A DNA stretch of 64,000 bases, from contig VWZS01010177.1 in NCBI GenBank assembly GCA_013397075.1, positions 68,945-132,944 of the forward strand, in the 5' to 3' direction. Positions within the stretch are counted from its first letter, which is position 1; every line of letters starts with the position of its first letter. The notes beneath the pieces were generated by a model that saw nothing but the letters and a program-made list of their open reading frames with translations, did not search any database and was not told where the DNA came from. Of this stretch, positions 1 through 13,116 are shown piece after piece. A program made the translations under genes and the position numbers. This stretch comes from Rhabdornis inornatus (lineage: Eukaryota > Chordata > Aves > Passeriformes > Rhabdornithidae).

Positions 1-1240
1 CTGCAAATGCCTGCCCAGTGGCCTGATGAAAAAAATCTCTTAGGTGGCAAAATGAGTTGCATGCAAATGACAAGTAGGCTTGATGTGCCCTGAAAGCATT
101 CAGCATGGAGTGACCTGTGATCATAAATTACTGGCATGCTGCATCAGATCCTAGACTTGTAATTTCATCAAGATCAACAAGATGCAATCTTGAAAACTGT
201 TTGCATGATGTGAGGACGAATTGATGCCCTTGTCCTTCCAGACTGCTGGGTCTGATGCTCAGGAGTCTGACTACTTTGTGTCTCTAAGTAGCAACATAGG
301 GCCATTGTAAATAATTAAGGAGAAATTTGTTACCCTTTTGTCAAATGTATTTCTGATGTTACTCTTCATTCTCCTCCATTAAGAAATCCCTTGATTAAAT
401 TTTAAAGTCTTAAACAATTTAAAGGGCTGAGAGCACAGGACACAAACTGTAATCTGAATGTTTTTCACAGGAAAGTCATATTCTCTCTGGGAGAAAAGAA
501 AATAATGTCAAGTATTTAATATGCAATTCCATAATTCTCTTTCAAGACTTTCAAGATTTGATTACCAACTCAGTGGCTGGTGCTTGTAGGTAATTTATTT
601 TCTCATTTATTTGCTTTTAGAGATGCAGAATTTCCTTCTCAATATACACACAAATGTTTCTATACAAATAGAATGTATGGCTGAGAACTTAATCCCATGC
701 ATCAAGAGGATGCATATAGAATAGTCCATAAAAATGTGGATTCTTCAGAATGCATGTTGCTGTTCCTAACTTAAAAGCCTGAATTCTATCAATAAATATA
801 TGCTAAGATTTCTGAAAAGTTTAAGAAAGAGATTTTTACAGTATTTTTAATAACTAATGGAAAAATTAATTACCATTGTCTTGTTTTCTGCATCTGGAGA
901 AGTGATTGTGATCCTTTTTTTAATGATATACCTCTTCAAATAGATATATACATTTATGAAACACACATTATTATACATGTCTTGAAGTAGACATATAACA
1001 TTATTAATGGCAAAAGTCACTTACTGTGCCTTGAATAAAAACACAATTTATGCTCCAGGAAGAAAAAAATTTATTAAGGAATAGCAGGTATTCACACAGC
1101 AGAGAGTTTAATTTTGGAACAGAGGACACACCACTGATGTTGACCTAATGACCAAAAAATATTGCTGTGCAGACCTAACTGCTCTTAAAAAAATTAGCTG
1201 TTTAGAGATGATGATTAAGAGGAATAAAATATTACGTGGG
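1..1240. other. AT-rich unique DNA, no gene seen
   Basis: No open frame of useful length, no recognisable transposon and no RNA gene. The sequence is AT-rich with short homopolymer runs, and looks like ordinary intergenic or intronic DNA. Confidence 0.6.
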
Positions 1241-1657
1241 GTGGAGTAGTCCTAATATGAAAAAAGGCTAAAAGAATTGGGATTGTTCAGTCTGGAGAAG
1301 GCTTCAGGTTGACCTAAGTGTGGCCTTCCTGATGGGAGCCTCCAGGAAAAATGGAGAGAGAGTTTTTACATGGGCCTGTAGTGACAGGACAAGGGAGAAT
1401 GGCTTCAAACCAAAAGACAGTAGGTTTAGATTATATATTAGGAAGAAATTCTTTACTCAGTGCATGGTGAAGCACTGGAACAGGTTACCCAGAGAAGTGG
1501 ATGCCCGACCACTGGAGGTATTCAGGGCCAGGTTAGATGGGGCTCGGAGCAACTCAGTCTGGTAAAAAGGGTTTCTACCCATGGCAGGGAGTTGAATCTA
1601 GATGATCCAAGGTCCCTTGCAACCCAAACCATTCCATTATTCTATTGTTCTATGAAA
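1241..1657 (+). mobile_element. CR1 LINE, 5'-truncated 3' end
   Basis: This is the 3' end of a CR1 non-LTR retrotransposon in forward orientation. Recognisable blocks occur in CR1 order: the 'ttgttcagtctggagaag' block near 1283, the block ending 'aggaagaaattcttta' near 1440, 'gaagcactggaacaggtta' near 1470, and the terminal hairpin region. It ends at about 1657 in degenerate copies of the short CR1 tail (attctat-type repeats). The 81-codon frame across it is the decayed C-terminus of CR1 ORF2 and contains motifs such as KHWNRLPREV; it has no ATG start and is not a host gene. Truncation from the 5' side is the normal result of CR1 reverse transcription. The copy is diverged and inactive. Confidence 0.92.
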
Positions 1658-3784
1658 TAGATAATTTTTTTTCTGATTTCCTTAAGTTTATACACTTAGT
1701 TATAAATACTGTCATCCCTTAAAGGTACATACAATTTTTTTGCCTCAGTCCAGTGAAGCAGTAAAAAGTAAAAGCATTCTTGTACAGTACATTTAAAAAA
1801 CACTCCCATGAATAACAGCTTCTCAGTCATTATACTGCATTTGCACTCCCTAACTAAAATGCTGTGAAAAATGACAACTCCCTTTCATGGAATTGTTTAC
1901 TCCCCCAGTAACATCTGAACACACGTTTAGAAGATTTGAGTCATTAATATATATTGCAGACAATGTAAGCACTCCTTAGACCTTATATTTGAAATACATG
2001 TGCACTAAGTATTTGCATACAAGAAATGATTACTCATCCAGTTTTCATGTCAAACAGATCTAATTACATCTCATAGAATCATCTTCTAATTACATGCTCT
2101 CATTTCAAAATTTCATGACGTTGGATTAGATACTTTCCCCCAGTTAAACTTTACAAAACTCTGGAAGACAAATTTCTCTGCCTCTCCTCTGCCAACATCT
2201 CATTTTTCCCTGAGCTTGATCCACACTGTCCCTCCAGCAAAGTGCATATAGTTTAATCTGAAATAGATAGGCTTTTTCTAAGAAAACCTCAAGAAAACCT
2301 ACAAATGTAGCACTCTAGGTATATCTACATCTTCTAAATAAATGAGCTGACTCCATGGACAACATTTTCAATGTCTGTCAGAGAGCAAGCCAGGCTTCTA
2401 TACTGAGCTTCAAAAGCATGTTCAGCAACTGTTAGTGGCTGCAGGCTGTGTAATGACTACCACAGAGAACATTATAAACCACAAGCTGAGCAAAGCTACA
2501 GGCACGATGGACTACATTATGTTGTCCAAAGTATGGCAAACATAATAGCTCCGTAACAGGAAAAAAAAAAGAGCCCTTGTATGTACTTGTCAGAGTTGTG
2601 CTCCAGCAGCAGATTTTACATTTTTAGTTCCTCCATGGGGAAGTATAGAGTTCTTCAGAGTTGCAATTGCAGAAAAATATTGTTTTTTTAAAAAAATTCC
2701 AACAAACTTACGATATCTGAGGCCCAGGCCCAGTTTCTACTCTGGACACTGATGATCTAAATTTGTCAAGCTTCATTGAAGTCAGTGATCATTTTCTACA
2801 GAAAAGTGAGCCTGTGTTATGTCTAAAGAACTTTAAAAAAACAAGGGAATGATGCTTCTTGAACAGGATGACATAGGAAAATGAATTATTTTGGGGCATT
2901 TGGTATTCTCTTTGTTTAGAATCTTTAACTCACAGTAATTTATATTGTAATGTTGAACATACAAATAAACATTTCCCAGACGAACTTTCAAAATAATCTT
3001 TTTGATCCACTTTCATAAAATTTTAATGTACAGATCTTCAAGTTGCTTTGCAATTTCAGTATTGGAGTAGTCTATAAAGCACCCACAAAAATTACAAGCA
3101 GATACTGTAATCCCAGTACAGCTCTGTGGATTGTAAATTTGCGTGTTTGTGGCCACAGAGATCTATACCGCTGTCACATAAGCGGGGTGGCTGAGCCAAA
3201 TTCCAGGTCAAGTAACTGCTTTCTGCCCCCGTGAAGTACATCTGCTAATTTTAACTGAATCAAGTATTAGTCTTCCTTTTCTCTTAGACAGCTGGTTTAC
3301 TAAGTGCTTTCAATTATGTCCCAGGATCCTTGTCAGAGGTGGCTGGACCTTGCTTGTTTTGATTTGTTTATGCAAGTATTTTCTACTGTTCTATTGTTCA
3401 TGGCTAATTATGTTCAATATAATACTGCCTCTGACTTTGTTTGAGCCTCTGCTGTTATTCACTTACTTATAAAGCAAAGCCCTTACTATTTGCCAGTTAT
3501 TAGCAAACTGTGGTATGTGCACTTCTGACTGATAAGAAGGAAACCTTGATGTCATAGGCACAGATTACTGGCAAAATGTGACATAATTGATCACTGGTCT
3601 ACCTCTGTTGCCTAGTTACTGAAATAGAAGTTCTTTTGGGCAGAATGTGTGGTCCAGTGCTCATTTAAAAAAGAAAGAATAAAATAAAACAGATGTGTGA
3701 ACGTGATTTATTGGCATACACTGTTGTGGAATATCCTTTGTTAAGTATATAAAGTCACAGAAGAATGTGTATATGAATATGAAT
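1658..3784. other. AT-rich unique DNA, no gene seen
   Basis: No gene is visible. The only structured piece is a possible ancient repeat fragment at 2716-2790, listed separately. A short somewhat GC-richer patch at about 3110-3240 carries a 63-codon frame that I do not recognise and do not call. Confidence 0.55.
2716..2790. repeat. Possible ancient amniote repeat fragment
   Basis: The stretch contains 'cattgaagtcagtg' preceded by a 'ctaaattt' block. This resembles a family of very old dispersed repeats in reptile and bird genomes built around the phrase 'ccattgaagtcaatgg'. Identification is from memory of the pattern only. The copy is short and diverged and the family name is not certain. Confidence 0.3.
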
Positions 3785-3851
3785 ACACGCGCGCACACAC
3801 ACACATGCACATGAACATATATATATACATATGTATATTTTTCATGCATAC

Positions 3852-3899
<48 letters not shown>

Positions 3900-3901
3900 A
3901 T
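3785..3901. repeat. Compound microsatellite AC / AT / GTAT
   Basis: An impure (AC)n run near 3790-3804 is followed by AT-alternating sequence near 3817-3840, then (AT)12 at 3852-3875 and (GTAT)6 at 3876-3899. The motif changes suggest successive point mutation and expansion of one alternating purine-pyrimidine tract. The 114- and 70-codon minus-strand frames through it (YIHTYIHIYIYIYI-like) are translation of the repeat and not genes. Confidence 0.9.
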
Positions 3902-5205
3902 ACGTGAGAAATGCGTATGTAATCACAAGCACATTGGCCTGTGACTCTGCCACCAGTTCTTGGTAACTTCTTGGTAACTTCTATTACCTTTCTTGGTGGA
4001 ACCATTCATTGAGGGTGATATTGAGAATATTTTAGATGAGTTTGTCCCAGCAGCCCGACTTCAGCTGTTACTATGCTGTGAAAGCTTTCTCACTGTGTAC
4101 TGAATCCCTATTTCAGGGGTAGTTTCTCACACTCTGGCATAGGCATTCTCTGCTTATAAGCATTTCTTTATATAAGTAAGTATCTGGTATATTTTCTTCG
4201 CTGTTTCTGGCTGGCCGCAACACTTGCAAATGCATTATCATAAATCTCTGCATGTATATGTAAATACTATCTTAAAAACAAGGAGAAGAAAAATTCTACT
4301 GGGGATTCAGCTCCTTTAGAATCTGAGCAAGGACGGATCTCAGTGAAATTTACAATGTTTAGATCACTAGGTTGTATATTTTTTTCCTATTTGTACCTTT
4401 GTGAAAACCTTGCTGTTTTTAAAAACAGTGTATAATTATTTTTTTTTTAAGAGTTTAAATACTTTACTTGGTTTAATCTCAGAATGCGCCCATTAGTTTA
4501 CATAGTCAAGTTTGGAGTCTTGTTTCCAATCTGAATGGAAGAACATTTTTTGCCTTTAGAAAGGAAAACCAGAAAAGAATGTTTAGAAAGGTAGAATAAA
4601 ATAAGATTGTCTTGTTGTTTGGTAGGTAATTTAACATTTGAGCCTCTGTTATTTGCATATCAAAATAAGACATAAAAGCGGCTTGAAAACAACAACTGCA
4701 AAGCAGTAACAAGAAGCTGTCTACCAAAACTCATATATAACTCAGACTGGGATAGACTGATCTATTGTATATGTTCATGTTATTTTTGGAAACACAGAAA
4801 AAAGACCCGTGTATGGAAACACTGAGATTGCAGCTCATTGTAACTGCATTTGCTCATTACTGAAATTCTTTTTGCATAGAATTTTCTGCTCTTGAGTTTT
4901 AGTTCCTTAAGAGTTTCCTGGGCTCTTCTCATTTTTTTTCTTCTTTTCAGTTGCCTTTTTAACTCAGCTGAAAACTGCTCTTCCTTCTCTGGGGGATGTA
5001 AGTGCCCTTTCTGGGTACTGTTTGGAAATGCAACTCTTTTAACAAATACAAAGGCAACATTAGACTGTACATTTTGCTTCTAAACTAAAACAACATATGC
5101 AGCTAATTATTTTGCTATTGTTAAAGAAGAACTAAGTAAGTGGAACAAAGAACTCTGTATACAAATCATAGAAATTCACTTTCACCTAGACGTTTAGTCA
5201 CATAG
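3902..5205. other. AT-rich unique DNA, no gene seen
   Basis: Nothing gene-like. There is a small 11-bp tandem duplication of 'ttcttggtaac' at 3958-3979. The short frames near 4506-4727 and 4892-5083 have no recognisable content. Confidence 0.55.
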
Positions 5206-5273
5206 ACCAGCTGGTATAAATTGACATTTCCTTCAATAGGCCTCTACCAGGTGACACCAGCTGAGCATCTGGC
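5206..5273. repeat. Ancient SINE-like amniote repeat fragment
   Basis: The stretch starts 'accagctggtataaattg' and ends 'acaccagctgagcatctggc', with a 'ccttcaatagg' core between. This ordered set (ACCAGCTGGTNTAAAT, then TTCAATGG-like, then CACCAGCTGAGGATCTGGC-like) is typical of a very old dispersed SINE/MIR-like repeat in sauropsid genomes. The order and spacing make coincidence unlikely, but I cannot name the subfamily. Confidence 0.5.
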
Positions 5274-6865
5274 ATCTATTTAGAGGATAAAATATGAAAT
5301 CCATTTGCTGTTTCAATATGCAGCTATGCTTTCAATGGATAGAGGGGTTGTTTGAGTGGGAATATCAGTCTTCATGTTATTAGTCAACAGATTAAAGCTA
5401 AACCGAGAAGCACTGTTGATTACATACATATTTGGATTTTAACAGGTTCGTGGTTTTGCAAAACTGTGATTAATTATATGCCTGTCTGGGTGAAATGGGA
5501 TTAAATAAGTCAATAATTTATTATGGGAATTTTCATCGATTTAGTGTGCAAATCATCAGTAATAGCATGCACTGTGCCAAAGAGTGAGTCAAGCTGAGCT
5601 CATTGAAAAGTCTCATATAAAACTCAACTCTTTAGGATAGTTCAGACACATGATTGACAACACTTGAGTTTCACATAGCTCATCATTTTCCTCTGCCCTA
5701 GTGAGAGATTGGCCTTTTTGCAATGAAATCAGAGAATTACTACCCACACATTTTCTCAGAATTTCCACACTTACACTTGTGGTATTCTTTCAAACTTTGC
5801 TGTTTTCATTTCCTTCCTTAGATTTTCGAGTCTTAATTGCTGGAAAAGAGTAATTGACATTCTTTTAACTCACAACAAAAGTGGCGATGTTCTGGGGGTA
5901 TGTCGTTGTCAATGTATAATTCCCATTTGTGTTTTGTGAATAGGCTGTTGTGTTTTACACTTCATTTTGAAGGTAAGTGCAGCTTAAAGCATTCAGTGCA
6001 GCTATTAAGTGCAGCTTAAAGCATTCATTTTAAAGCAGGAAGTTGGCACGTAGAGGAGAGACTGTAGCTGGGAAGCTTTGACAGAGCAATCAAGGGCCAT
6101 CAACACTTAATGGCTCTACACCAGTGGATCAATGTGCTTGCTAGCAGCAGGGCCATTGACTTTGAACAGCTCTGCCCAGAAGGGGAAAGGGTGTATGTTC
6201 ATGTCAGAGCTGGAAAACATGCAGCATAAGTGCAGGGAGTTGAAAGTGTCACAGACTGTTATAAAAGGGGAAAGCTTTTGGTGCAAACAGGGAAGTTTCT
6301 CCTTCTGTAGCCAGATACACAGTTCAGCCAGGCCAGAGGGTTGCAGGTCTTGAAGATGCAGCCTAAATCCTGAGTTCGCTCTCTTGCGAAAGGAACGGGA
6401 ATGCTAAATGCTCTCTGGGATGTTGAATTTTAGGTACATTTGTGCTTTAATACTGAAATATGGAAGTGTATATGCATATTTGAGAAATTGCATCGCTGAG
6501 TAAGTGGTTGTTCCTTTCCCTGTGCATTGTGCCTGAGTGTTGCCATGAGGAAATCTGACTACACTGCACCACAGAAAATTTTTTCAAAAATTTCCAAGTC
6601 AAATTTTTCTAGCCAGCTGTGTCTCAAGGAGGCTCATGCACAGGTTTTACAGTGTTATCAGAAGCAGCATATGGTGTTCCATTACATAAAGAGGATCTGA
6701 CTTGATTGTGCACTAAAAAAGTTTATCCAAGAAAGTTGCCTGGAATTTATGATCAGCCATTAACTAGTGTTGGTAAATGTAGAAACATATGGGATCCAGA
6801 TTCAATTCAGACCTTACAGAGAAGTCTATGTATCAGAAGAGGACATCTGGATTTTATATTTACAT
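5274..6865. other. Unique DNA with a short direct repeat, no gene seen
   Basis: A 22-bp sequence (taagtgcagcttaaagcatt plus ca) occurs at 5974-5995 and again at 6006-6027, giving a 32-bp period. The GC-richer stretch 6130-6355 has a 73-codon plus-strand frame with no recognisable domain or splice context. The block 5470-5620 is non-repetitive and rich in TAATTA-type motifs, so it could be a conserved non-coding element, but that is only an impression. Confidence 0.5.
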
Positions 6866-6957
6866 AACAACAAAACAAAAAACAAAAAAACAAAACAAAA
6901 AAAACAAAAACAAAAACAAAAAAAAACAGCAAAAACCAACAAAAAACAAACAAAAAA
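6866..6957 (+). repeat. A-rich (CAAAA)n low-complexity tract
   Basis: About 90 bases of A interrupted by single C residues at irregular 3-8 base spacing. It is one of several such tracts in the window and the only long one with A on the plus strand. The lysine-rich frames over it (KQKTKKQNKKNK-like) are translation of the repeat. Confidence 0.9.
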
Positions 6958-7384
6958 ATTTAGGGGGGTTGTGCACAGGTGCATGTATTTTCCTCTGACT
7001 AGCAAAATTCAGTGGTGTGACAGTTGCTTAGGTAATTGAATATTTTATTTAAGAGCTGATGAAACACCTGGTAAATGGACTATGAGGTTGAAATTCACTA
7101 CTTTGTGCGAAATATCTGTGAAATTGGATGTCTGAAGGTATGTAATGGGTAAAAGGTACACTAGATTCACAGACAACATGCTTGGGAACAAAGGTCGTTA
7201 ATGGAATGTGATCATTAGAGTGGGACTGTTTCAGGGGATAAGTGTGTTTTCAACAGTGGATTTCAAATGATATATCACAGAGAAGTACAGAGATTGACTG
7301 GTTTTAAAAAAAGAAACATTTATATAATACAGCCAAACCCTACAGCTTGTGGGCACTGATATCCCATCAACACATCACAAGCGT
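6958..7384. other. Unique DNA, no gene seen
   Basis: AT-rich, with no transposon and no useful open frame. It lies immediately downstream, in the minus-strand sense, of the candidate poly(A) signal at 7385-7390. Confidence 0.5.
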
Positions 7385-7709
7385 TTTATTTAATTGAGTA
7401 TGATTTAGGAAAAAGCATTTAGAACACAGTCTGCTCCATCACATCAAATCAATTTAAATTAACACACCAATCTTTCAGCTGTAAACTGAATGCTAATTGA
7501 GGACAAGATGCTAGAAGTTACAAGGCACCTCTTGCAAGCTTTAAAGAACTTTGATTTCTGTTTACTGCAGATGGAGCAGAGTCATGATCTGTATCTTTCA
7601 CAAAAAATTGGGATCTTTGTAGGATTTTTTTCAGGTCGTATGCAGCTACTCTCACTGTAAGGTCTCTGTTTTCTGCAATTGTAAGTAAATGTTTAACCAA
7701 CTCTTAGGT
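7385..7709 (-). other. Candidate terminal exon or coding fossil (low confidence)
   Basis: On the minus strand an open frame runs from about 7706 to a stop at about 7518. It contains LLTIAENRDLTVRVAAY followed by KKILQRSQFFV, an amphipathic helical pattern of the kind seen in HEAT/ARM repeats. Upstream (higher coordinates) there is a pyrimidine-rich 'ccctttttcag' and a second AG ('acctaag') just before the frame. Downstream an AATAAA signal lies at 7385-7390 (TTTATT on the plus strand). This arrangement could be a 3'-terminal exon, a decayed retrocopy, or chance. There is no ATG, the better splice acceptor is followed by an in-frame stop, and I cannot assign a protein family. It is listed because the composition of the frame is more protein-like than the other frames here. 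Confidence 0.15.
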
Positions 7710-7971
7710 AACAATCTGAAAAAGGGTTGATTAGGCATGTGATGAAATCAAGTGTGTGCTTCAATGGACAGTAATTTTTGGTGTTATTATCTAGTGGCAT
7801 TATTTAAAGGAATTTTTTTCCTTTGAGATTGAGACAATTAAATATAGCTCTGGCAGAAGTGGTTATTACTCAAATCCTTTTGTAATATTTAATGCTCTAA
7901 TGCTGCTTGAATAATTAACAATAACAACAAGAAGGAAATTCCCAAATGATGAGTTAATCTCATTTCCTTAT

Positions 7972-8002
<31 letters not shown>

Positions 8003-11000
8003 TTCTTCCCTCCAACTAAAATCCAGAGGAACAAGCCATAGCTGTTTGTTGGGTCAGATTTAACAAATGGATGTGCAGTCCCGGTTACCAGGGTTACAAA
8101 TTATGGCCATCTTCTCTCAAAATCACAGAAACAAGACTACAACAAACATAAATTACCTATAATTTTCTCATTCCAATAATTCAAATTCACATTTCCATCA
8201 CTGGGGATGAGTAAAGGAAAGTATGATTCATGTTGCAGTGAAAAGCTATTAAGGTCTAAGATTACTTAGGCTTTGAGTGAAAGGTGCCTGTTACTATAAA
8301 TGTGGAAAGCTAAAATAAAATACTTGGCTAGATTAGAAGATGTTTTTAAGATCTTTTAAGCTATTGGACTGGTGATGTGTGCTACTATTTGACATTTTAC
8401 CGGCCTCCTAAATTTTCTAGTTTGTTATTCAAACATTGAAATCAGTCTCATTTTCAGTCAGGTCTAAGTATTATGGGTGATATCCCCCCACCAATAAAAG
8501 GTTAAAAAATTATAATAATACAAAAATAGAAATAATTCTTATCTACCCTTCGCTGACTTCCTAGTAGTGAGCTACAAATTACCTTAAACATGAGCCAGCC
8601 TCACAAATTAGGGTGTCCTTTTTTGAGGATTTGTATTCGTTTCATGGAAAAGTAAGAGCCAGGCTTTTCTATCCTGGTCTACCTTGAAGCAGAGGGAAGC
8701 AGTGTATAAGACATAATTTCTGCAGCATTTATACAGCTATGTACTTTAGTGCATGGTGTGTCTGTAGCCAGTGCTCTAAAAATCTGGGAGTTTATCCTCA
8801 CTTTGATATTTTAGAAAATAGAAATCTGTCTATCTTCAGAGCTTCATGATATTCAAGGCAAGGTATTTCCTGCTGTGCTGCACTGCTTCATCACTTCACA
8901 CATGGGTCATGAGTGTGAAGGTCATTGCCCTTTCCAATGAGGTAACAACAGCCTATGGCTTTGGTAAAATATTGCTCATTTTGATATCTTGAATAAAGGA
9001 AGGTGTATTGAAGATATGATTCCTCTGACACAGGAGAGTTCATCTTTAGTGTCTGCACATCTGCATCTGAAATATCAGTGCACTATAGGCAAAGAAACTT
9101 AAGAGTTTGAGTCCTTTGGCAGAAATCACATCACCTGGGCTCACATGAATCACAGTCTAAAGGTTTTGGGAATTTTTTTTTCTGTTGACTACAAAGAGAG
9201 TCTGGAGTAGCAAACTCATATCTGAGTTTGATATGGCAGAACCAGTTGAGAAGACATCCCACTGTGTGATGGCACCCTCCACTGAGTCACTGGAAATATC
9301 CTAGTCTTGGGTCAGGCCCAGAATCAAGACTAGCTCCTTGCAATATCTTATGTAATATTTTTCAAACAAATCTGGCCTAAATATTTTAAATTGAATAGTC
9401 TGCAGTTTAAATGCATTATGAATATAAAATATTTCATAATTCCTAATCACTAGTGATAAAACAGTAAAATGAGTGATTTAAGAGTAGATAGTATGTTAAT
9501 ATAAATTCATATACTTGAAAGTATTTACTTGTATGTGCGAGAAATAACATTTAAAAAAATCAAGATACTTGAAACACTGTTGTTATGGTCTGGAGTGTTT
9601 TGACTGTTAATTTCAAACATTTGTATTTCTATTTCAGTTCAGATTTGCCTCTTTTATTTTCAGTGAAATAGTAGAATATGCTGAAGAAGGAATGAAGGAA
9701 GGAAATCAGTTTCTAAACAATCCTAAATACTAGTTTTCCAGTACTATTCTACTGTTTCTTTTTCAAACAGATCAGATGAATTAGTTAAAATGCATTTGAA
9801 TAAACAGAATATCTTTTTATTTCTCCCACAATCAATTAAACAATGAAAGTGAGAATTTGTGACTTTTATTCTAAAGAATGAAGTAGTTTGGGATGATGAG
9901 CGTTACTCACTTCAGGACACTAAATAAAGGGAAGAGATATACTTCAGTGGTGGTTGTAATTTCATCTGTTTATTTTATGTCACTTCCAGATGCTCAGTGC
10001 ATGAAAGAACAAGAGAATATCTGTAGTTTCATGTCCTAATTCTGATTTGAAATTTATTGAACATATATTAATACATTTAGAAATGTTCTAACTGCTTTTC
10101 CAGTAAGTCTACAAATAGTAGACACAGAGATTTAATTTCACAAATAACTTCCCAAATTTACTTTTTTTTTTGCTATACATGGTCTTTTTCTTAAAGCATT
10201 TTCTATCATAAGTAAATTAAAAATAAAATGTGTCACTGGATAAAACTTTTCAGCTCCTAAATGCCGATGAAAAGAACTGCAATAAGCTGAAGTGTAAGAA
10301 TTCTGGTTTGCAACATGAAATCCAGCTTCATTATGGTCGATGAAAAGCTCTGCTATTGATTTGTGTACCACCCAGATTTTTCCTTAGCACCATTTGCTAA
10401 CAGGCACTTCCATAGCCAGGGGAATGCTTGCTGTCATCAGCAGAGTAAGCAGAGCAGCAGTCTTGTCACTTAGGGGGGTGGAAGGAGCCTGAGGTAAGGT
10501 TAAAGCTGAAAAGGGCCCAGACTCTCCATATGTACCTACTGAATGCAGTAAGATCAAGCAAAGTGAGGTTTGGATTTTCATTTTGTCTGTCTGACAATCA
10601 CTATTTGACAACTCAGCCTCTCTGAAATTGCTGTTGAAAGCTGCATACCTTGTGCTGACCTTGGCTTTCAAAGCACTGAGCTTCTATATTCATGTACATT
10701 TTTTTATCAGGTACTATAAAGCAGTGTCTTTAAGCACCTGACTTGTCCCTTTATTATTATTCCCTTGTAACCCTGGGTGGAGGACTTGAAAATCATTTGT
10801 TTTCTTAGCATGCATCACACACTTAAAAAATGAATATAAGCAGAACTAGCTCTGGCTTCAAATGTGCATAGCCTACAACACAAATTTGTCTAGCTATGCT
10901 CTGTTTTGTTTAAAGCAGCTTATGTTCTCCTCTTTTGGGAAATAAAAGCTTTTCTATAATGGGATAAGGGAGAAGACACTATTAATTACTCATTTTAATT

Positions 11001-13022
11001 TTCAATTTTTTTTTTTCAAAAGAGAAGAGCAAGAGCAACTCATGTTTACAAAAGAAACAAAAGATATTTATTTTTAGCTTCAATTAACTATAGCATGGAC
11101 ACTTTTTAAAAGTCCCATTTTCAGGTATGAACAAACCTTTTAGACTGTCTTACAGAGGAGTGCGAAAACTTGAGTTACAAATAAAACTTGATGTTACTAA
11201 AGACTTCAGGATCACGGTTCATTACTAGTTTGGAAAACATTTCTACAAATACTTAACTCTAGTGGAAGCCCTTGGGTTTTCTCAAAATGCTGGCAGGTTT
11301 CCATTCCTAATTTCATCTTTCTGATGATATAGGAATCACTGTGTTATGAGTATTTTTCTCTGCTTTGTTTTTCACTGTATTATGCTGATGGAATTCACAT
11401 CCAGTGCAAGCCCTACAGTTTTATTTCCAAACTCTAGCTGGGCCTGATCAAAGCTACTTTGTGCCCTCTATGTGCCTGCGTCTCCTCAGATGTAATCAAG
11501 AAAATGAGAAAGAGGAGAGAATGAGGAACTGAGGAATTAAAAAATTATTGACCTCCTCTGGGTTTGTGCAAGGAGGCATTGGTTCAGAGGGCTTTTCCCA
11601 AGTCCCTCACTTAAGGCAGCTATTGATGATGTTTCAATAAATGAATAAGCTTGATATGCTGATAAAGAGCTTTGGCAGGAAATGACAGTTCTGTGCCATA
11701 TATTAAAAATATGTAAAAACTTTGGTTGAAACCAAATATTTTCTTTTTAATTTTATTAATTTATATATTTATTTGTTTATATCTTTATTTTATTAAGATT
11801 TCCATTTTTGGTTGAAACTTAGATTTTATTTTTCTGACTAGCTACTCAGGTAGTTTAACTGAAATTATTAAGTAATTAAAATAACTGATCAACATAGTAG
11901 CTTCAGAAATCTGTATCCAAGGTCTTAAAATTTACTAAATACAAGTGTAGCAATAGCTACATTCCAGCCACAGTGATATTTTCCCAATGACTCAAAACAC
12001 CTTTATGAACACTAAAGATACAACAACTATATTTTCCTCAATACAAGCATCTTGAAATGGTATACCAAGTTATTAGCTGTTTTTCAATGTTAGGGAGGAT
12101 ATCTGAGGCAACACAGAGCTCCATGAACTCCAAGATACATGAGATTTTTTTTTTTCTTTTTTTCTATAAAAGTTTGGAGTATATATTTACAAGTCATCCA
12201 GTTTCTAGCTTCTTCTTTAATACTAAAACTGAAATTATTTTTTGAGGTAAAGGCATTAAATATATATATATATTTTAAATTTCAAAGAAGTTCAGTTAGA
12301 CTTCAAAGATATATGGAAAGAAAAGTATTATTTTTAAATAACTTTCAAATACATAGCTAACTTGTTGAATAACTAGCACTTACATAAATTTTAAACAATA
12401 TAAGAGGTTGAATAGCATTGAAGTTATTTCAGAGTACCACTTTAGAGACTGACATTCTAAACTCAGCAATGGCCAGCTATTTTATGTTAATAAGAACATT
12501 CCAAATCTGTTACTTTCCCCCTCCTCTTTACAGAGTATCTGGGGGAAAAAAAAGCGGTCTGAATGTTATGAAGCTTTGACTTCTCTCCATATGATGGCTT
12601 CAGAGCTTTCTTATGCTGAAAAAGTATAAAAGAAAGACAAAGAACCGAAGCTGATATGGGCAAAATTCCAGAGTGTTCAAGAAAACAGTGTTCTAATCAA
12701 TCTGAAAGTGAAATATTGGGCAATTAACACTGAAAGCCTATTTAATTAGGATGAATCATGTGAAAGAAAATGTTGGGTGGTCTTATTTATGCAATCATTA
12801 TATTTACCCTTCTGCTATAGTTACAATTCATAATATGTAAGTAGTAAAGTTGTTGCATTTTCCATAAACATTATGAGTTGTTCTGCTAGTTAATTCTCCG
12901 TTCAATATGAGCAGCATTTGTTAGTTAGCAAGAGTCTAAAAAAAATCCTTATATACAGTCAGGTACATACACAAAACCTATGCAGACAGCTAACACCTAG
13001 GGTGTCCTAGTAATTGGAAAAG
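7710..13022. other. Long AT-rich unique stretch, no gene seen
   Basis: A pyrimidine-rich low-complexity run lies at 7972-8006. GC-richer patches at about 8850-9340 and 10390-10680 contain short frames, the latter with a 95-codon minus-strand frame, without recognisable domains. No transposon could be identified in the remainder. If the window is an intron, this is ordinary intron. Confidence 0.5.
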
Positions 13023-13116
13023 TTTTGTTTTGTTTGTTTGTTTTTGTTTGGTTTTTTTGTTTGTTTGTTTTTTGTTTTGTTTTGTTTTCTGTTTGTTTGT
13101 TTTTTGTTTTTTTTTA
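13023..13116. repeat. T-rich (GTTTT)n/(GTTT)n low-complexity tract
   Basis: About 94 bases of T interrupted by single or double G, in mixed GTTT and GTTTT registers, ending in a 9-base T run. On the minus strand it reads as an A-rich (CAAAA)n tail-like sequence. Confidence 0.9.

Noticed and set aside
3661..4005. 114-codon minus-strand frame rich in Tyr/Ile/His
   Set aside because: Translation of the AC/AT/GTAT microsatellite.
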